DNA of 23,415 nt from a virus, in the IMG/VR virus record IMGVR_UViG_3300032797_000066, positions 1 through 23,415 of that record, one strand, 5' to 3'. The notes beneath the pieces are model-generated. The model did not search any database, was not told the origin of the DNA, and saw only the letters and a list, made by a program, of their open reading frames with translations. The position numbers were made by a program, and so were the translations under genes. Positions 1 to 8,146 of this stretch are shown here, one piece after another. How positions within the stretch are numbered: the first letter of the stretch is position 1; each line of letters begins with the position of its first letter.

Positions 1-259
1 CCGCTTGCGTACCGTGCCCGCTCTGAAAAATAAAGCGCCGGTCCGCTTGCGCGAGCCACATCAACCGCTCGCGAATATCGCTGGCCTCCGCGCGCTCGTT
101 GACCGCCAGCCGCACGGGCGTTTCAATCGCGCCGCTCGCCAACAGCAGCCGTTGCCAGCCGTAGACCTTTTCTAGCTTCATCGCCGCGAGCACGCCGTCA
201 TTCACCGGGTTGATGAGCCCGCGTGCGTTCGTACCGATGCAAAGCGCGCGGTAGATCAC
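1..259 (-). CDS. caspase-like protease (peptidase C14 / metacaspase type), 5' part only
   Basis: A GTG start at 259 overlaps the stop of the preceding gene (GTGA), and a GGGA lies about 7 bases upstream. The 86 visible codons run off the left edge. Residues 4-11 (RALCIGTN) match the first beta strand of the caspase fold. Residues 18-31 carry the PVND...A..L pattern that follows in metacaspases. Residues 61-70 look like the helix before the catalytic His, and residues 75-84 (RFIFQSGHGT) match the hallmark SGHGTQ motif, making His82 the predicted catalytic histidine. The catalytic Cys would lie beyond the window. Known members of this family are cysteine peptidases, often cleaving after basic residues. 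Placement after a holin-like gene and a lipoprotein-like gene suggests a late role in lysis or host-cell killing, but that is inference. The family call is strong and the function is open. Confidence 0.8.
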   Translation of the reverse strand, partial: MIYRALCIGTNARGLINPVNDGVLAAMKLEKVYGWQRLLLASGAIETPVRLAVNERAEASDIRERLMWLAQADRRFIFQSGHGTQA

Positions 260-627
260 GGCACGTCCCGCTTATACTGCGAGTAACTTGCGTCAAACTC
301 CGCGATACGCGTCTTGGCCTCGGGTACAAGGTCTTCACGCGCGCCCTTGCTGGAGCGCATCTGGTCCGCGATGGCTTCGACCGCGTACCACGCATCAACC
401 AATCCATCGCATGCCGCGACCACGCTGGTTAGTTGCGCCCCCTCGGGTAGCGCCGCGATCTGGTTCGCGCACTGTTGCTGAGCCGCCGCGTTCTGCGGCT
501 TGAGCGTGTGGTCGATCAGCTCCAGGATTTGCGCGGCCGTCGTTATCCCCGTCAGGATAGCCGGCAAGGCCACACCACAGCCGCACAAGGCACAAATGCA
601 GATAAACGCTACAAATAAACGGCGCAT
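256..627 (-). CDS. putative small lipoprotein in lysis region
   Basis: This 123-residue protein begins with two Arg and a hydrophobic stretch (residues 4-14), ending in L14-C15-G16-C17. That is an acceptable though not ideal lipobox, with Cys17 as the candidate lipidated residue. The rest is Ala/Gln-rich and probably helical, with no domain I recognise. If exported and lipidated it would sit in the periplasm facing a membrane. Many phages place a small lipoprotein (outer spanin or similar) next to the holin, which fits here, but no partner inner spanin is visible. The ATG at 627 follows an AAAGGGATAGG stretch. Its stop overlaps the start of the caspase-like gene, so the two are probably translationally coupled. 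A second ATG seven bases upstream opens another frame but gives a less protein-like product. Confidence 0.6.
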   Translation of the reverse strand: MRRLFVAFICICALCGCGVALPAILTGITTAAQILELIDHTLKPQNAAAQQQCANQIAALPEGAQLTSVVAACDGLVDAWYAVEAIADQMRSSKGAREDLVPEAKTRIAEFDASYSQYKRDVP

Positions 628-638
628 AAAACATAAAC

Positions 639-956
639 CTATCCCTTTCCGTTCAGCATTTTTATTAGATCGGTTCCGAGTGTTGCAAGGCCGATCACCA
701 ACCCACCATTGGGCGGTGATTTCGCGCTGCCACTTTGCATCTTCGCCCAGACGCCCGCGATCAGCGCGATCAGGCTAACGCCCAGCTCGATCGATACTTT
801 ACCGACTACCATAAGCAGGGTTATCGCGCATATCGCCAGGGCATCGATCACGGTATGCGCTACGATTGAAGCGACGGTTACGCCCTTGTTACTTTGGGCC
901 GGTTTCGACTGAACCGGCGCCGGTTGCGTTTTTGCTGTTTCTAGTTCGGTTGGCAT
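639..956 (-). CDS. holin-like small membrane protein
   Basis: This 105-residue protein has a polar, Gln/Pro/Lys-rich N-terminus of about 24 residues. Two clear hydrophobic segments follow (about residues 27-51 and 55-71), joined by the short charged turn GKVS. A third weaker hydrophobic stretch lies at about residues 84-100, and the C-terminus is basic (NGKG). Small size, two or three closely spaced membrane helices and a position at the end of the late genes are typical of phage holins, which permeabilise the inner membrane to start lysis. No sequence-specific holin family is recognised, so the call rests on topology and context. Three bases separate it from the 119-residue gene upstream. 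Confidence 0.6.
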   Translation of the reverse strand: MPTELETAKTQPAPVQSKPAQSNKGVTVASIVAHTVIDALAICAITLLMVVGKVSIELGVSLIALIAGVWAKMQSGSAKSPPNGGLVIGLATLGTDLIKMLNGKG

Positions 957-958
957 TG

Positions 959-1318
959 CTACTCCGTTATCAGTTTTTGCAGTTTGCTGAGGTCGGCTCG
1001 AATAGGCCCATCGCCGAGCGACGCCAACGGTTGCGGATGCAGCTCAATCTCCTCTTCTATCGTGAGGAGTGCTTCGAGATCCGCGATAAACTCCTTATAG
1101 CCAGGACTGGTGGCCTTGACCGCGCTATTGCCGTTTTCCTGTTTTTCGCCGTGCTTCGTAATCAACTCGTTACGGGATTTTTCAAACGCGGTAACCGCTG
1201 TTTGCAACCGCGCCAAGTCGCGGCCGAGCCAGTACTTAGTTTTTACCGGCAAGGATTCGTTGCATAGCGTCTGTAACGGGCCGACCGTTTCAAGAATTTC
1301 TTTTAGAGTAAGTTTCAT
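959..1318 (-). CDS. small helical phage protein, DUF1617-like
   Basis: This 119-residue protein begins MKLTLKEILE and continues with heptad-like Leu spacing (residues 1-60) including K..YWLGRDLARL and F.KSRNELITKHGE. It ends in an acidic helix (FIADLEALLTIEEEIEL). This resembles the pattern of small phage proteins of unknown function grouped as DUF1617, which sit near tail or late genes. That family resemblance is from memory and moderate. The product is likely cytoplasmic, all helical and possibly a coiled-coil dimer. Its ATG overlaps the stop of the 77-residue gene (ATGA), so the two are probably coupled and may act together. Confidence 0.55.
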   Translation of the reverse strand: MKLTLKEILETVGPLQTLCNESLPVKTKYWLGRDLARLQTAVTAFEKSRNELITKHGEKQENGNSAVKATSPGYKEFIADLEALLTIEEEIELHPQPLASLGDGPIRADLSKLQKLITE

Positions 1319-1548
1319 GGCGCATCCTTTACCGCGTCAAAGTCGTTCAGGAACGCGACATACTCTTGCTTCATCTTCGCGAACGGCGCGCGGGTGATTT
1401 CCTCCGCAATTTCCTGCGTAGTCACGGTGCCTTCATCGTCGGCTATGGTTACCTTCGTCCAGCAAATCATTTGTAGCGGCACCTTTTGCGTGCGTTCAAG
1501 TCGAACGCGCCCCTTGGCTTTCAGTCTCGTGTATTCGTTGATGTTCAT
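1315..1548 (-). CDS. hypothetical 77-residue protein
   Basis: I do not recognise this protein. It is short, starts with a basic stretch (residues 8-22, rich in Arg and Lys), then has a probable beta hairpin (MICWTKVTIADDEGTVTT) and an acidic helical end. There is no signal peptide or membrane segment. The start at 1548 has an AGGAG about nine bases upstream, in the 12-base gap after the tail fibre gene. Its stop overlaps the next start, linking it to the DUF1617-like gene. It lies between the fibre and lysis genes, where tail-fibre helpers or lysis accessory proteins are often found, but nothing in the sequence decides between them. Confidence 0.55.
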   Translation of the reverse strand: MNINEYTRLKAKGRVRLERTQKVPLQMICWTKVTIADDEGTVTTQEIAEEITRAPFAKMKQEYVAFLNDFDAVKDAP

Positions 1549-1560
1549 CTGTCTATTCTC

Positions 1561-3396
1561 CTATGTCCAATAGGGAACGTAGACTATCGTTCCCGCGTTT
1601 GTTTTCAGCGGATACCAACCCGCGTTATCGGTAAGCAAATTGGCCGTCTTATTCTTGATGGCAACCGTACCTGTGCTGTTCGCCGTCGGTGCCGTCGAGG
1701 TCTGGTGGTATGCGGCTATACTCGTTAGAGTGGTCGTAACCGCCAGCGCCGACAGTGTCAACGCCAGAACCGCCGTATTGTCGGTCTCGCGCGTGGTTTT
1801 GGTGATGTTGATCTTCAGTCCGGTTCCGCTGCCGCCCGTGGTAGCTGCACCCGTAACGCAAGTGCAGACGGTCCCAGCCGCGACCACGTGGCCGGTCAGT
1901 GCCTTGCCCGAGCCGTCTACCGTGTCGATCTGCCAAGTTGCGTCGTTCGCGCCGTTCGTAATCGTCACCGTCTCGGTCGCTACGTAGCCGCTGCCACCAT
2001 CGTTCAGCGTTGCCGTCACGATCCCGCCTACTACCGCTTGCGCGCCATAACAGTAGAAGTTGTGACCGCTTAGCCCCTGGCCGGTGGATATGCCCGAATA
2101 ATAATCTCGATCGCCACCTGCTTTATCCGTAGCTAATAGAGTACAGCCTCCGGAACCAAATGTAAGTTTGGAACCCGCCGTATTGGAAGTGGTGTGGCGT
2201 TCCAGGCCGACAGTACGCGCCGCGTCGCCGCCGAAAGAGAAATCATATGACGGCGCCATAGTATTTATCCCGACGTTTCCGCCTTTCTTAATATACAATC
2301 CTATATTAGCGATATCATCATCATTGAAATTAAGGCTGAAAACGGTTTCGATTCCGTAATATAAATTAAACCGATTAGAGTAGCCCGCCGGACCATTGAA
2401 AAAAATAATACCCGGCAGGCCACCTGGAAGGCTATAAAGTATTCGTCCTTTACAAGTATCACCAGTATATAAAAACCAACTTTGTATGCCTTCGTTGGTA
2501 ATCCATACTCTTTCATTATTATTTCTTCCAAACCAAGCTAGATAACTCTTCGATGGCGACAGCGTATCCGTTTGGTTTACCCGCAGGCCGTAATCATCGC
2601 CTGAGGTAGCCTTGTTCGTGGTGTACTCTAGGTTGTAGGCATATGAATTACCGGTAGCCGCATTCAAAAGCGCGGTCTGCAACACCTTGCCCTGATTGGT
2701 CACCGCAAACTTTTGCACCGTCGCAACGCAGAAGTTAGCGAAGTAATGCGTTCCGCTGCCAAGCGCCGTGTCGGTGCGGTTGATGTAGAGGTCGCAGCTT
2801 CCAGCCGTGCCGGTTTGCGTGTAGGTGGGGGAGATCGATAGCGCGGTATCCGTACCGCTTGCGCTCGCGCCCGCGAAGGTCTGCGTGATCGCGCCCGTGA
2901 TATCGCGGGTAACGTAGTCGGTGTTTTGGACGGCCGCAATCAGCTTGCCCGACGCAGCCTTGGTAATGCCCGCCAGTCCCGACACCATCGCGGGTAACAC
3001 CTCGCCAGCCGCAGCGCCGTGGGTTTGGGTCAGCGCCGCGTGGGCGGCCACCGCCGCCGCTGCTGCCGCCGCCGCTGAGCCGTCCACCACAAACACCGAC
3101 GTGCCCGAGTCCCAGAAATACAGCGTCTCGGCCGCGTACTCATCCGTGCCGCCGGCAAGCGCAACGGACGGCACGATTGCCAGATCGATCGGCATGGTCG
3201 CAGTCGTGTAAACCAGCGTCCACGCACCGCCCGCACCGAGGTAGATGCTTTTGAGCGCATACGCGCCGCCCGCCGTGGTGACGATGTAGTACGCACCCTC
3301 GACTACCGGAGGAGGAGCGCCGCCGTCAATTTGGCCGGTGATAACCAGATAACCCACAATATTAGAATTCTGTAAACTATGGGATAGATTAGGCAT
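1561..3396 (-). CDS. tail fibre / receptor-binding protein
   Basis: This 611-residue protein is modular. The N-terminal 100 residues (G/A/Y/V-rich, with EGAYYIVTTAGG and YFWDSGTSVFVVDG) look like a particle-attachment domain seen in phage fibres. Next come a poly-Ala stretch near residues 108-120 and HAALTQTHGAA, a common fibre linker. Around residue 370 is GGNVGINTMAPSYDFSFGGD, a variant of the GNVGIGTTSP motif common in trimeric fibres, followed by AARTVGLERHTTSNTAG. Residues of about 480-560 hold a Gly-rich beta repeat (GGSGYVATETVTITNG, GGSGTGLKINI). No enzymatic domain is visible. It would form the fibre that recognises the host surface. AGGAGG lies four bases before the start. The stretch at about 2260-2560 is markedly AT-rich compared with the rest, suggesting module exchange. 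Confidence 0.82.
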   Translation of the reverse strand: MPNLSHSLQNSNIVGYLVITGQIDGGAPPPVVEGAYYIVTTAGGAYALKSIYLGAGGAWTLVYTTATMPIDLAIVPSVALAGGTDEYAAETLYFWDSGTSVFVVDGSAAAAAAAAVAAHAALTQTHGAAAGEVLPAMVSGLAGITKAASGKLIAAVQNTDYVTRDITGAITQTFAGASASGTDTALSISPTYTQTGTAGSCDLYINRTDTALGSGTHYFANFCVATVQKFAVTNQGKVLQTALLNAATGNSYAYNLEYTTNKATSGDDYGLRVNQTDTLSPSKSYLAWFGRNNNERVWITNEGIQSWFLYTGDTCKGRILYSLPGGLPGIIFFNGPAGYSNRFNLYYGIETVFSLNFNDDDIANIGLYIKKGGNVGINTMAPSYDFSFGGDAARTVGLERHTTSNTAGSKLTFGSGGCTLLATDKAGGDRDYYSGISTGQGLSGHNFYCYGAQAVVGGIVTATLNDGGSGYVATETVTITNGANDATWQIDTVDGSGKALTGHVVAAGTVCTCVTGAATTGGSGTGLKINITKTTRETDNTAVLALTLSALAVTTTLTSIAAYHQTSTAPTANSTGTVAIKNKTANLLTDNAGWYPLKTNAGTIVYVPYWT

Positions 3397-3405
3397 GATG
3401 CCTCC

Positions 3406-3732
3406 TTAATTCAAATTATCGAGACAGGCCACGATGTCGCCCGTACCGCTAACGCGTGTAAATACCAAATAATAACGCGTGCCTTTGGTAGCTCCGCTGA
3501 ACTCCTCAACATAAGTCCAGGCCGAACCGGCGGGACCATTGGGCCATGTATAGGTAGTGATATCCTTTGCCGTGCCGGCCGGATTTACCTTGTGCTGTAA
3601 TTTGAAGGTTCCAACTAGCGTTCCAGTTGTCGCGATATCGAGCGTAAAGCAACCGTTGTTATTGCATCGAAACTCGGTACTAGTCACACTCGCGGAACCT
3701 GCAATCGCATTAATAATTTTTCCTGATTCCAT
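3406..3732 (-). CDS. small beta-rich virion-type protein
   Basis: This 108-residue protein is rich in Thr, Gly and aromatic residues with alternating hydrophobic and polar positions. It contains the patterns ASVTSTEFRCNNNGCFTLDI, GTLVGTFKLQHKV and RYYLVFTRVSGTGDIVACL. This resembles small beta-sandwich proteins that many phages carry among decoration or fibre-associated genes (STEF...G.F.L......G...LQ). No catalytic motif or signal peptide is present. AGGAG lies five bases before the ATG, and it sits nine bases from both neighbours, between the internal virion gene and the fibre gene. It is probably a virion component near the tail tip or fibre base. The fold is inferred from pattern only. 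Confidence 0.6.
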   Translation of the reverse strand: MESGKIINAIAGSASVTSTEFRCNNNGCFTLDIATTGTLVGTFKLQHKVNPAGTAKDITTYTWPNGPAGSAWTYVEEFSGATKGTRYYLVFTRVSGTGDIVACLDNLN

Positions 3733-3740
3733 ATTATCTC

Positions 3741-6521
3741 CTATGCCGACAATCTTTGGCTCTGTGTCATCTGATTTTTAGCCATATCCGGTACTCGCCT
3801 ATTTCCCGGCGTTAATCCCCGTTGCTCCTCGGTTTGACCCTGGTAGATCTTCTGTGAAGCCGCTATAAAACCCGGTTCCATGCTCGGATGAAGCGGCCGA
3901 TCAAGTAAAATCGAAAGGTCGATAAGCTGGCGGTACGGGAGCGCCTTTTTTTGATCTATTATCTTATCGGTAATCGCCTTTTCCAATTCTCCATAAAGCC
4001 GTGGGTAGACCGCCCGCAATGCTTCCGCGCCTTCTCGCGATACTCGCCCGTTGCCAAAATCTTTCATCACTTGCATCGGGTTTTCTACTGCATCCGAATA
4101 TCGCAAGTAACGCGCCATCTCGCCATCGCATACTCTCGGCCGCGTCTGTAAGTGCGCGAAAACATCCGAAGCGCGGGTAAGCGGGACGGGGCGCTTACTC
4201 TGTAGAAACTGCGCCTTCCGCATTTCAACGCCTACCAAAGATACCGCCACGGTCGGCGCTATTTCGCCCATGCCGCCAAGACTTGCTATCATATTTTCGG
4301 CTAGCTGCTGCTCGTTGTCATATCGTTCATGCTCAATCAGTTTTTGTTGGAATCGCTCCGATAATGGCCCACGCTCTTTGACCTGTGCGCCAGCCGGCCC
4401 GATCAATCGTTTGCCCCGCCGTAGGCCCTCTTCTTCTATGACCTTTGCCCGCTTTATAAAAGCGCCTACGTTTTTGTTTATCGCGTTTGTCGTCCGCGTT
4501 CTAATCGCGGCCCAATCCGCGACCTGGCGCGCGGCATCGGCAGCGTTGATCGCCTTTTGTATCATCCTACCCGGTAAAGTCTGGCCCAGAAATTCGGCGC
4601 GTTCGCGAGCAGCTTGCGCCATCGTCGATATAGTGGACGCTTTATCCATATTTTCGATGATACGCGCTTTTAGCCGCTGAGCTTCCGCCGCCATCGCCCG
4701 CATCTCCGGCCCGCCTTCATAAAGAGTAACTAGATCCTGAATTAAATCGGCCTGAGCTGGCACATGTTTAGTTAGCCATTTGGGACCAAGTTGGACATGT
4801 TCGCCCTGATATTTTTCACCCGCTGATTTTACTGCCGATTCGATTTTACCGGGATCAGCTATCGAAAGATCCTCTCTATACCGCGCCACCGATTTCGGCC
4901 CGTAATCCCTTTTCAATATTTGCTCCGCATATTTCCGACGGCTGTATATAAATCGTTCCCACGCAATGTTGGCAGGGCTTTGAATATCAACCGTGCTCTG
5001 CCCCCATGCTTCAGGGTCTAATAGATGTGTTCGTAGAGCTTCCGCATGTGCATCGATCGGCGCTATAACATAATCGTTATTGAGATTGGATAGAGTATGC
5101 TGAGTACGCCGCTTTAATTGATCAAGTTCGGCATATAGATCAGGCAAATTTTCCGCGGTCGGCCCACTCATCGCCATTTTTCTGATACGTTCTACCGCCG
5201 GATCAAGATATGGCCGCAAAGTGTTTTTTACTCTTCGTACATCGTCAATATTTAGTTGCATTCCGGGGTTATTTACAATATCATCTACGGTATTTTTTAG
5301 GCCGGTTACAATTTCGTCCGTCTTGGCGACAATATACGTTGCATCCAAAGTAGGAGGATCTTGCGCCATAGCTTTTTTTATCGTCTTTATCTTGCGCGCA
5401 ATAGTCAGTTCATTACGCGCCTTATCGTAATAAACCTCCAATTGTGAGGCATCGGCCCCGATTTCATGCGCTATATCGGTTTGTGTACCTTCCAGTTTAC
5501 GAAACGCTGCGCGTTCATTAACCGCGCGTTCGGCCATCATTGGTTGCGCTTCCTTTTCGGCCTTGACCGCTATCTGTTCAGCCGCGGTAAGTCTGGATAG
5601 ATCCTTTTCGGCTACCGTTGCTCCCCCGCGCAGACCGCTAACGGCCTCTCCGCCAAGTCGTCGCGCGGCCCCGAGTGCCCCGGCCAGCCCGCCCAATGCC
5701 AATGCACCGCCAGCACCCCAAAGCGCCCCGGTTTTTGCGCCGGCCAGCATCGCCTCGGCCAGCATATCGGGATCGTCGAGAACTTGCTGGATTGTCACTC
5801 CCGCGCGCGCCAGTTCGCCGGCACCCATGCCCGCACCATAGATCGCGCCCTCTAATCCGGTAACGGCCATCGATGTCGCCGTGCGCGCCGCCGCGCTTTT
5901 GCCTATAGCCGCTGCCGCTCCGGATTCCATAGCCCGCGCAGCCCGTGAGATAAGCGCCGCCGGTGTCGCCTTAATGCCAGCCGTTAGGATCTGGCGTAAA
6001 CCACCCTCGGCTCCGGCTCGTGCCGCCTCTTGTATCGCCGCCTTGCCGCCTATTTGGGCAGCACCCGCCGCACCCCGAGCCACGCCGCCGCCGATCAATG
6101 CCGGGAGGCCAAAGCCGACGAACTGACCGCCCATTTCAGCCAACGGGTTACGCGCCTTGCGCTCGGCCAGGCCTTGCGGATCGGCCCCGAGCGCTCGCAT
6201 AACCGGATCGGCCACGAATTCGGTCAACGCGCCGCGCGCTACGCCTTCCGCCGCCGCTCGTACCGGGGCCAAACCTTCGCCGTATTTCGCCTGCTTTTGC
6301 GCTTCTAAGAATTCGGCCGGGCTCGCCGGTCGGTATCCGCTGCCCGATCCTGTCTTCAAAAACTCATCGGCGGTCATCGTGCCGACCGTGTTCAGCGGGG
6401 AGACTACCGGAACGCGCGCTTGAGGGTCGGTCTCATACTGCCCGGATAAAAGCGCCGCGCCGAGCTGCTCGTCCGGCATCTCGATTATTGCGCCGGTCTT
6501 CTTGTCGCGGACTTGTGCCAT
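3741..6521 (-). CDS. large internal virion / DNA-ejection type protein (926 aa)
   Basis: The N-terminal 100 residues are polar. Residues of about 130-310 form a long Ala/Gly-rich, weakly hydrophobic region (GGQFVGFGLPALIGGGVARGAAG, GALWGAGGALALGGLAGALGAARRLGG) that could insert into a membrane. The remaining 600 residues are highly charged and helical with coiled-coil character. The C-terminus ends polar (PDMAKNQMTQSQRLSA). I see no lytic transglycosylase or peptidase motif. Size, composition and position directly after two other Ala-rich virion proteins match the internal (ejection) proteins of podoviruses, which leave the head with the DNA and build a trans-envelope conduit. The ATG immediately follows the stop of the previous gene (TAAATG). 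The family is not identified by name. Confidence 0.65.
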   Translation of the reverse strand: MAQVRDKKTGAIIEMPDEQLGAALLSGQYETDPQARVPVVSPLNTVGTMTADEFLKTGSGSGYRPASPAEFLEAQKQAKYGEGLAPVRAAAEGVARGALTEFVADPVMRALGADPQGLAERKARNPLAEMGGQFVGFGLPALIGGGVARGAAGAAQIGGKAAIQEAARAGAEGGLRQILTAGIKATPAALISRAARAMESGAAAAIGKSAAARTATSMAVTGLEGAIYGAGMGAGELARAGVTIQQVLDDPDMLAEAMLAGAKTGALWGAGGALALGGLAGALGAARRLGGEAVSGLRGGATVAEKDLSRLTAAEQIAVKAEKEAQPMMAERAVNERAAFRKLEGTQTDIAHEIGADASQLEVYYDKARNELTIARKIKTIKKAMAQDPPTLDATYIVAKTDEIVTGLKNTVDDIVNNPGMQLNIDDVRRVKNTLRPYLDPAVERIRKMAMSGPTAENLPDLYAELDQLKRRTQHTLSNLNNDYVIAPIDAHAEALRTHLLDPEAWGQSTVDIQSPANIAWERFIYSRRKYAEQILKRDYGPKSVARYREDLSIADPGKIESAVKSAGEKYQGEHVQLGPKWLTKHVPAQADLIQDLVTLYEGGPEMRAMAAEAQRLKARIIENMDKASTISTMAQAARERAEFLGQTLPGRMIQKAINAADAARQVADWAAIRTRTTNAINKNVGAFIKRAKVIEEEGLRRGKRLIGPAGAQVKERGPLSERFQQKLIEHERYDNEQQLAENMIASLGGMGEIAPTVAVSLVGVEMRKAQFLQSKRPVPLTRASDVFAHLQTRPRVCDGEMARYLRYSDAVENPMQVMKDFGNGRVSREGAEALRAVYPRLYGELEKAITDKIIDQKKALPYRQLIDLSILLDRPLHPSMEPGFIAASQKIYQGQTEEQRGLTPGNRRVPDMAKNQMTQSQRLSA

Positions 6522-8135
6522 TTATTCGGCTCCTACCGGACGGAAGGTTGAAGCGCCGGCGATAGATTCGTTATTCCGTGGCCGCCTGCCGCCGGGAATA
6601 TTTACCACTGGGGTCGATCGTTCGTCTACGTTTATTCGTTCATCATTTCTTATACTATCTATCGTCGCCTGATATTCCCCCTCGCTAAAATCAATAAATT
6701 TCGTGGGATTGGGCGCTAATTGTTCTAACAATTCCCAACTTTTGTCAGATCGTAACGGTAATTTTGCTCTATCGGCTATTTTTGTGGCCAATATCTTAGA
6801 TATTGTGATTATTCGCGACCGATCTTTGCTCGGTAATTGTCTAAAGTCCACAACTCCGCCGGCTTTCTGCCGATAACTGATTAATTCCTGTAAAAGAGAT
6901 GTAATTGATTCGGTTTCTGTGTGATCTTCGACTAATTGTTTATAGTCTTCGGGGGTATTTGCCACCGCGCCAGCGAATTTCACGTAGCGTGAAAGTTGCG
7001 CCTTATCTTTCGCCACATCGCGCCAATCTAAAAGCCCCTGCTCTTTCGCCGCTTGCCCGGTTAGATCCTGGGTTGTAATCGTGCGTTCCGGCATAGCCCG
7101 AGTAGCGAACGACTGACTAACCCGCGCGGTAGATGCCGCCTGTAACTGTGCCTCTTTCTGCGCGGCGATTACTCCCGCTCCTACTTTCATTTCTTCGGCA
7201 CGATTACCCACCTCTGTGCCTTGGTACTGGAGCGCCATGATTCCTAGCTGCCGTTCGACTTGTCGATAGGTCATTGCCGCCGCGGCTTCATTCTGCAAGA
7301 TTTTATCATCGTAAAGTCGAGAGGTGATGCCAATCGCGCCCCGTAATTCTCCGACATGCGCCCCGGCCAGATCCCGCGCCTCGCGTTGCGCTGCTAAATC
7401 GTCTTCGATTTTACCTTGAAGTATTTGCATCGCATAGTTCGGAGTCCGTGCCATCCCCGCGCCCATCGCCCCAAGGCCTAGCGATATTGCGGCCAGGATT
7501 CTATTGCCGGTATCCATACGCCCCCAATAACTCTGGGGCTTCATTTTAGAATAGGCGTCGCTTGCCTCTTGATATTTCTGGATATCCGCTGCAACCGCCG
7601 CGTTCTTTTGCTCATTGAGTTGCATCGCTCGGGCTTGCGCCGCTTCATCTACCGCCGCCGCATCTCGCGCAAACTTGACTTGCTGGTCGTAGTTCTTGAC
7701 CTGTTCGCCGAGGTGTTGCGCCTGGAGTTCGTTAAGTTCCTTTTCTTGTTTTATTGCATCGCGCGCCGCCTGCATTGCCTCGGGGGTCATCACCTCTTGT
7801 ACCGTCTGCGTCGGTCCGGGTATAGTAATGGTAGACGCGGGTATACGAGCTAACACGCGCGGCGCTTGTTCTACCGGGGCGGATACCATAGGAGCGGCCG
7901 ACGGCTGCGGAACCACCGCGGGGCCGGGCTGTAATGACCATGGCTCGCCGATCGCGGCTGAGGCTTGTCCGGCAGCCGGAACGGATTGCAAAGCGTTAGG
8001 ATCTTCATATCCGGCCGGTTTAGGGGGTTGCGGCGGATAAAGGAAGCGTTTTAGACCGCCTACGATATCCTCGCCGGTTATCGAACCTAACCCGGTTCCC
8101 GTCGCTGGCCCTCTTATTGATATTCCTTCGCCCAT
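6522..8135 (-). CDS. internal virion / DNA-ejection type protein (537 aa)
   Basis: The order is a Gly-rich start, a Pro-rich disordered region (about residues 33-110), and a long Gln/Ala/Glu coiled coil (about 118-200). A short hydrophobic helix follows after YWGRMDTG (NRILAAISLGLGAMGAGMA, residues 211-229), then NYAMQILQGKIEDDLAAQ and further charged helices. The pattern 'W.....G.RILAAI.LGLGA.GAG' followed by a helix ending in D..AQ recurs in uncharacterised phage virion proteins. With its neighbours it forms a three-gene set typical of podovirus ejection proteins. A GAGG lies four to five bases before the ATG. There is no enzyme motif. The protein probably resides inside the capsid or connector and is delivered with DNA. 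Confidence 0.62.
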   Translation of the reverse strand: MGEGISIRGPATGTGLGSITGEDIVGGLKRFLYPPQPPKPAGYEDPNALQSVPAAGQASAAIGEPWSLQPGPAVVPQPSAAPMVSAPVEQAPRVLARIPASTITIPGPTQTVQEVMTPEAMQAARDAIKQEKELNELQAQHLGEQVKNYDQQVKFARDAAAVDEAAQARAMQLNEQKNAAVAADIQKYQEASDAYSKMKPQSYWGRMDTGNRILAAISLGLGAMGAGMARTPNYAMQILQGKIEDDLAAQREARDLAGAHVGELRGAIGITSRLYDDKILQNEAAAAMTYRQVERQLGIMALQYQGTEVGNRAEEMKVGAGVIAAQKEAQLQAASTARVSQSFATRAMPERTITTQDLTGQAAKEQGLLDWRDVAKDKAQLSRYVKFAGAVANTPEDYKQLVEDHTETESITSLLQELISYRQKAGGVVDFRQLPSKDRSRIITISKILATKIADRAKLPLRSDKSWELLEQLAPNPTKFIDFSEGEYQATIDSIRNDERINVDERSTPVVNIPGGRRPRNNESIAGASTFRPVGAE

Positions 8136-8146
8136 ATTACCTCTAT

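Noticed and set aside
395-634. Alternative 79-codon frame overlapping the putative lipoprotein gene
   Set aside because: Starts seven bases upstream but gives a product with no signal or domain pattern. The lipobox frame is better supported and couples with the next gene.
866-1267. Open frame of 133 codons on the plus strand opposite small late genes
   Set aside because: It lies entirely opposite genes with better ribosome sites, overlaps and composition. Its product is Arg/Phe/Leu-rich with no recognisable pattern, typical of a shadow frame in GC-rich DNA.
2395-2435. GC-rich segment and T run on the minus strand within the fibre gene
   Set aside because: No stable stem of more than a few pairs is visible and it lies within coding sequence, so a terminator is not supported.
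3946-3960. GC stretch followed by a T run, terminator-like
   Set aside because: The T run is on the plus strand, opposite to transcription here, lies inside a coding gene, and no clear stem precedes it.
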